DNA of 64,000 nucleotides, taken from positions 43,073,501-43,137,500 of the forward strand of contig NC_088933.1 in assembly GCF_038396675.1 (NCBI RefSeq). Direction: 5' to 3'. The notes under the pieces were generated by a model. That model worked only from the letters and a program-made list of their open reading frames with translations, was not told the origin of the DNA and did no database searches. The DNA comes from Hydra vulgaris. Taxonomy: Eukaryota; Cnidaria; Hydrozoa; Anthoathecata; Hydridae. This document shows positions 62,512-64,000 of the stretch, piece by piece (position 1 is the first letter of the stretch; each line of letters begins with the position of its first letter). Position numbers and translations under genes: made by a program.

Positions 62512-64000
62512 TTAGAAGTTTTTCAAAAAAATAGAAATAAAGTTTCATATCCAAACGTGTTTTTATATAAAAAAAACTTAATAATGCATACTTTCATTAT
62601 TAGTCGAAGATTTTATTCTGACTATTTGCTTGATAATTAGGGTAAGGTGCTTAAAGTTTTTCAAATAAATAAAAAAATTAGTCTGTGAACAGACAAAATT
62701 TAGTCTGACTTATTATGTTGTATTAATTTTGATATTACTTAAAACATCTGAATCTTATTAAAATTAAGTGCTAATTGCAACTTAGAAATATTATATTTAA
62801 TACAACTTTGCAAATTATTAAAATGGTCATTTTAAAATAAATAAATCATCAACAAAAATAACCTGAACAAACCGAATATACTCTGAGATTTACGTATATT
62901 ATATACAATTTGATGCAAAATCTAAAAGTTTTAAATTAGCCGCAAAAAAAAGAAGATATTAAACATAACTTTATCAAAATATTTTTTTTATACCATCTGC
63001 ATGCATTCTATTAAGTTTTCATTGCCTTTTCTTTACGGCAAATTATTTTTGTAATGGCTAGTTAATGAGACAATATTTTTCAATGTGTCACTTCCTCAAC
63101 GTTGTCAAAACAACGTTTAATAAACGTTGGCAAAATAACACTTTTTCAACGTTTTTTAACTACCACATTTTCAACGTTGGTATATGTAACGTTGAATAAG
63201 CGTTGTTTCATAAATAGCTTAAATACGTTGAAAAAGCAGCTAATGTCTAACGTTGATAAACCTTCAACTTTGCGACGTATTTACAGTGATTATTTGCGTA
63301 CTTTTATTTAACGTCGAATAAACGGGGTTTTTTGAGAAAATAATATAAGTTGATATTTATACGCTTATTCAACGTTGAAAATGTGACGTTTAAAAAGCGG
63401 TTTATTTTTAACGTTGATGAAGCATAGATTTTGAATCGTCTTTAAAATGGCTTTTTGCGTAAGTTGATTCCACGTTGAATAAACGTCTGTTTTTGAGAAG
63501 CTAAATTACGTTACAATTTCAACGCTTATTCAACGTTTAAATTTACCGCGATTTAGTATACAATAACAAACATTGATTCAACGTTGAAAGCGCGTTGTTT
63601 TTGTGACTGCCCAGCAAACATGTCAGCGTTGAATCAACGTTGAAAACCGGTCGCAGCGTAGAAAAAGCGTTACAGTCACAAAAACAACGCGCTTTCAATG
63701 TTTAATCAATATTTCTAAGTTACAATTAGCACTTAATTTTAATAAGATTCAGATGTTTTAAGTAATATCAAAATTAATACAACATAATAAGTCAGACTAA
63801 ATTTAGTCTGTTCACAGACTAATTTTTTTATTTATTTGAAAAACTTTAAGCACCTTACCCTAATTATCAAGCAAATAGTCAGAATAAAATCTTCGACCAA
63901 TAATGAAAGTATGCATTATTAAGTTTTTTTTTTATATAAAAACACGTTTGGATAAGAAACTTTATTTCCATTTTTTTGAAAAACTTCTAATTTTAATAGG
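62512..64000. repeat. Large asymmetric inverted repeat, cut by the window edge
   Basis: 62512-62792 is the inverse of 63712-64000, nearly base for base. 63568-63609 is the inverse of 63673-63713. The right arm is therefore continuous, while the left arm is split by 775 bases that include the ACGTTG-rich array. The loop is 63610-63672. The outer arms may continue past base 64000. Confidence 0.9.
63090..63672. repeat. ACGTTG-rich array, copy 2
   Basis: About 20 CGTT tetramers, mostly in TCAACGTT, AACGTTGA and GCGTTG contexts, largely in inverse orientation to copy 1. The block CCAGCAAACATGTCAGCGTT starts at 63611 and matches the start of copy 1 at 55370 for about 43 bases before diverging. The open frame 63102-63311 is only the array read in one frame. 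The left part 62793-63089 shows nothing recognisable. Confidence 0.75.

Noticed and set aside
63102..63311. 69-codon plus-strand frame
   Set aside because: It is the ACGTTG array translated (Asn/Val/Leu/Thr repeats).

Overview
This looks like nuclear DNA from a hydrozoan cnidarian, most likely Hydra or a close relative. The sequence is strongly AT-rich and full of long (TA)n arrays. It holds several CR1-type LINEs with cnidarian-looking proteins, tRNA-derived SINEs and Tc1/mariner and pogo-type transposons. A nuclear copy of mitochondrial DNA has nad4 end-cob-cox1 start in the order expected for Hydra-type linear mtDNA and uses TGA as tryptophan. The species is an inference; I could not run a search.

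There are almost no host genes. The best host candidate is a terminal exon on the minus strand at 61352-61506, followed by a poly(A) signal. An unrecognised two-exon reading frame lies at 38589-39150. Everything else is mobile or repeated DNA in various states of decay.

Layout. 0-2 kb: left-truncated end of an unidentified repeat-associated protein, then a hAT-type terminus. 2-6.1 kb: a minus-strand transposase-like pseudogene with two short introns that keep frame and two in-frame stops. 6.1-9.1 kb: a SINE and a FAR1/ZSWIM-like zinc-finger relic in exons. 9.2-21 kb: (TA)n arrays, a second SINE family, a Tc1-type end, a degraded LINE and long gene-less DNA. 21.3-25.6 kb: an apparently intact full-length CR1 LINE (ORF1 and ORF2, minus strand). 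26-28.8 kb: a second CR1 copy split by a DD37E Tc1/mariner element. 29-33.4 kb: SINE and sparse DNA. 33.4-36.4 kb: a LINE of another clade, then a palindrome with 185-base arms. 37-41 kb: LINE remnants, the two-exon reading frame and a tandem array of about 163-base units. 41-45 kb: pogo-type transposase relic, SINE and CR1 end. 45.2-47.1 kb: rearranged mitochondrial insert. 49-55.4 kb: two CR1 copies facing each other tail to tail. 55.4-55.8 kb: an ACGTTG-rich array. 56.2-60.7 kb: second DD37E element, pogo-type MITE, palindrome/(TA)n array and a decayed DD34E-type Tc1 element. 61-64 kb: host exon, (TA)n, and a large inverted repeat holding a second ACGTTG-rich array, cut by the window edge.

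How the parts relate. Elements are nested and (TA)n arrays commonly start or stop at element ends. The CR1 ORFs would supply retrotransposition machinery, and the CR1 copies carry similar small 3' hairpins. Most DNA-transposon genes here carry inactivating changes, so apart from the CR1 at 21.3-25.6 kb nothing looks autonomous.
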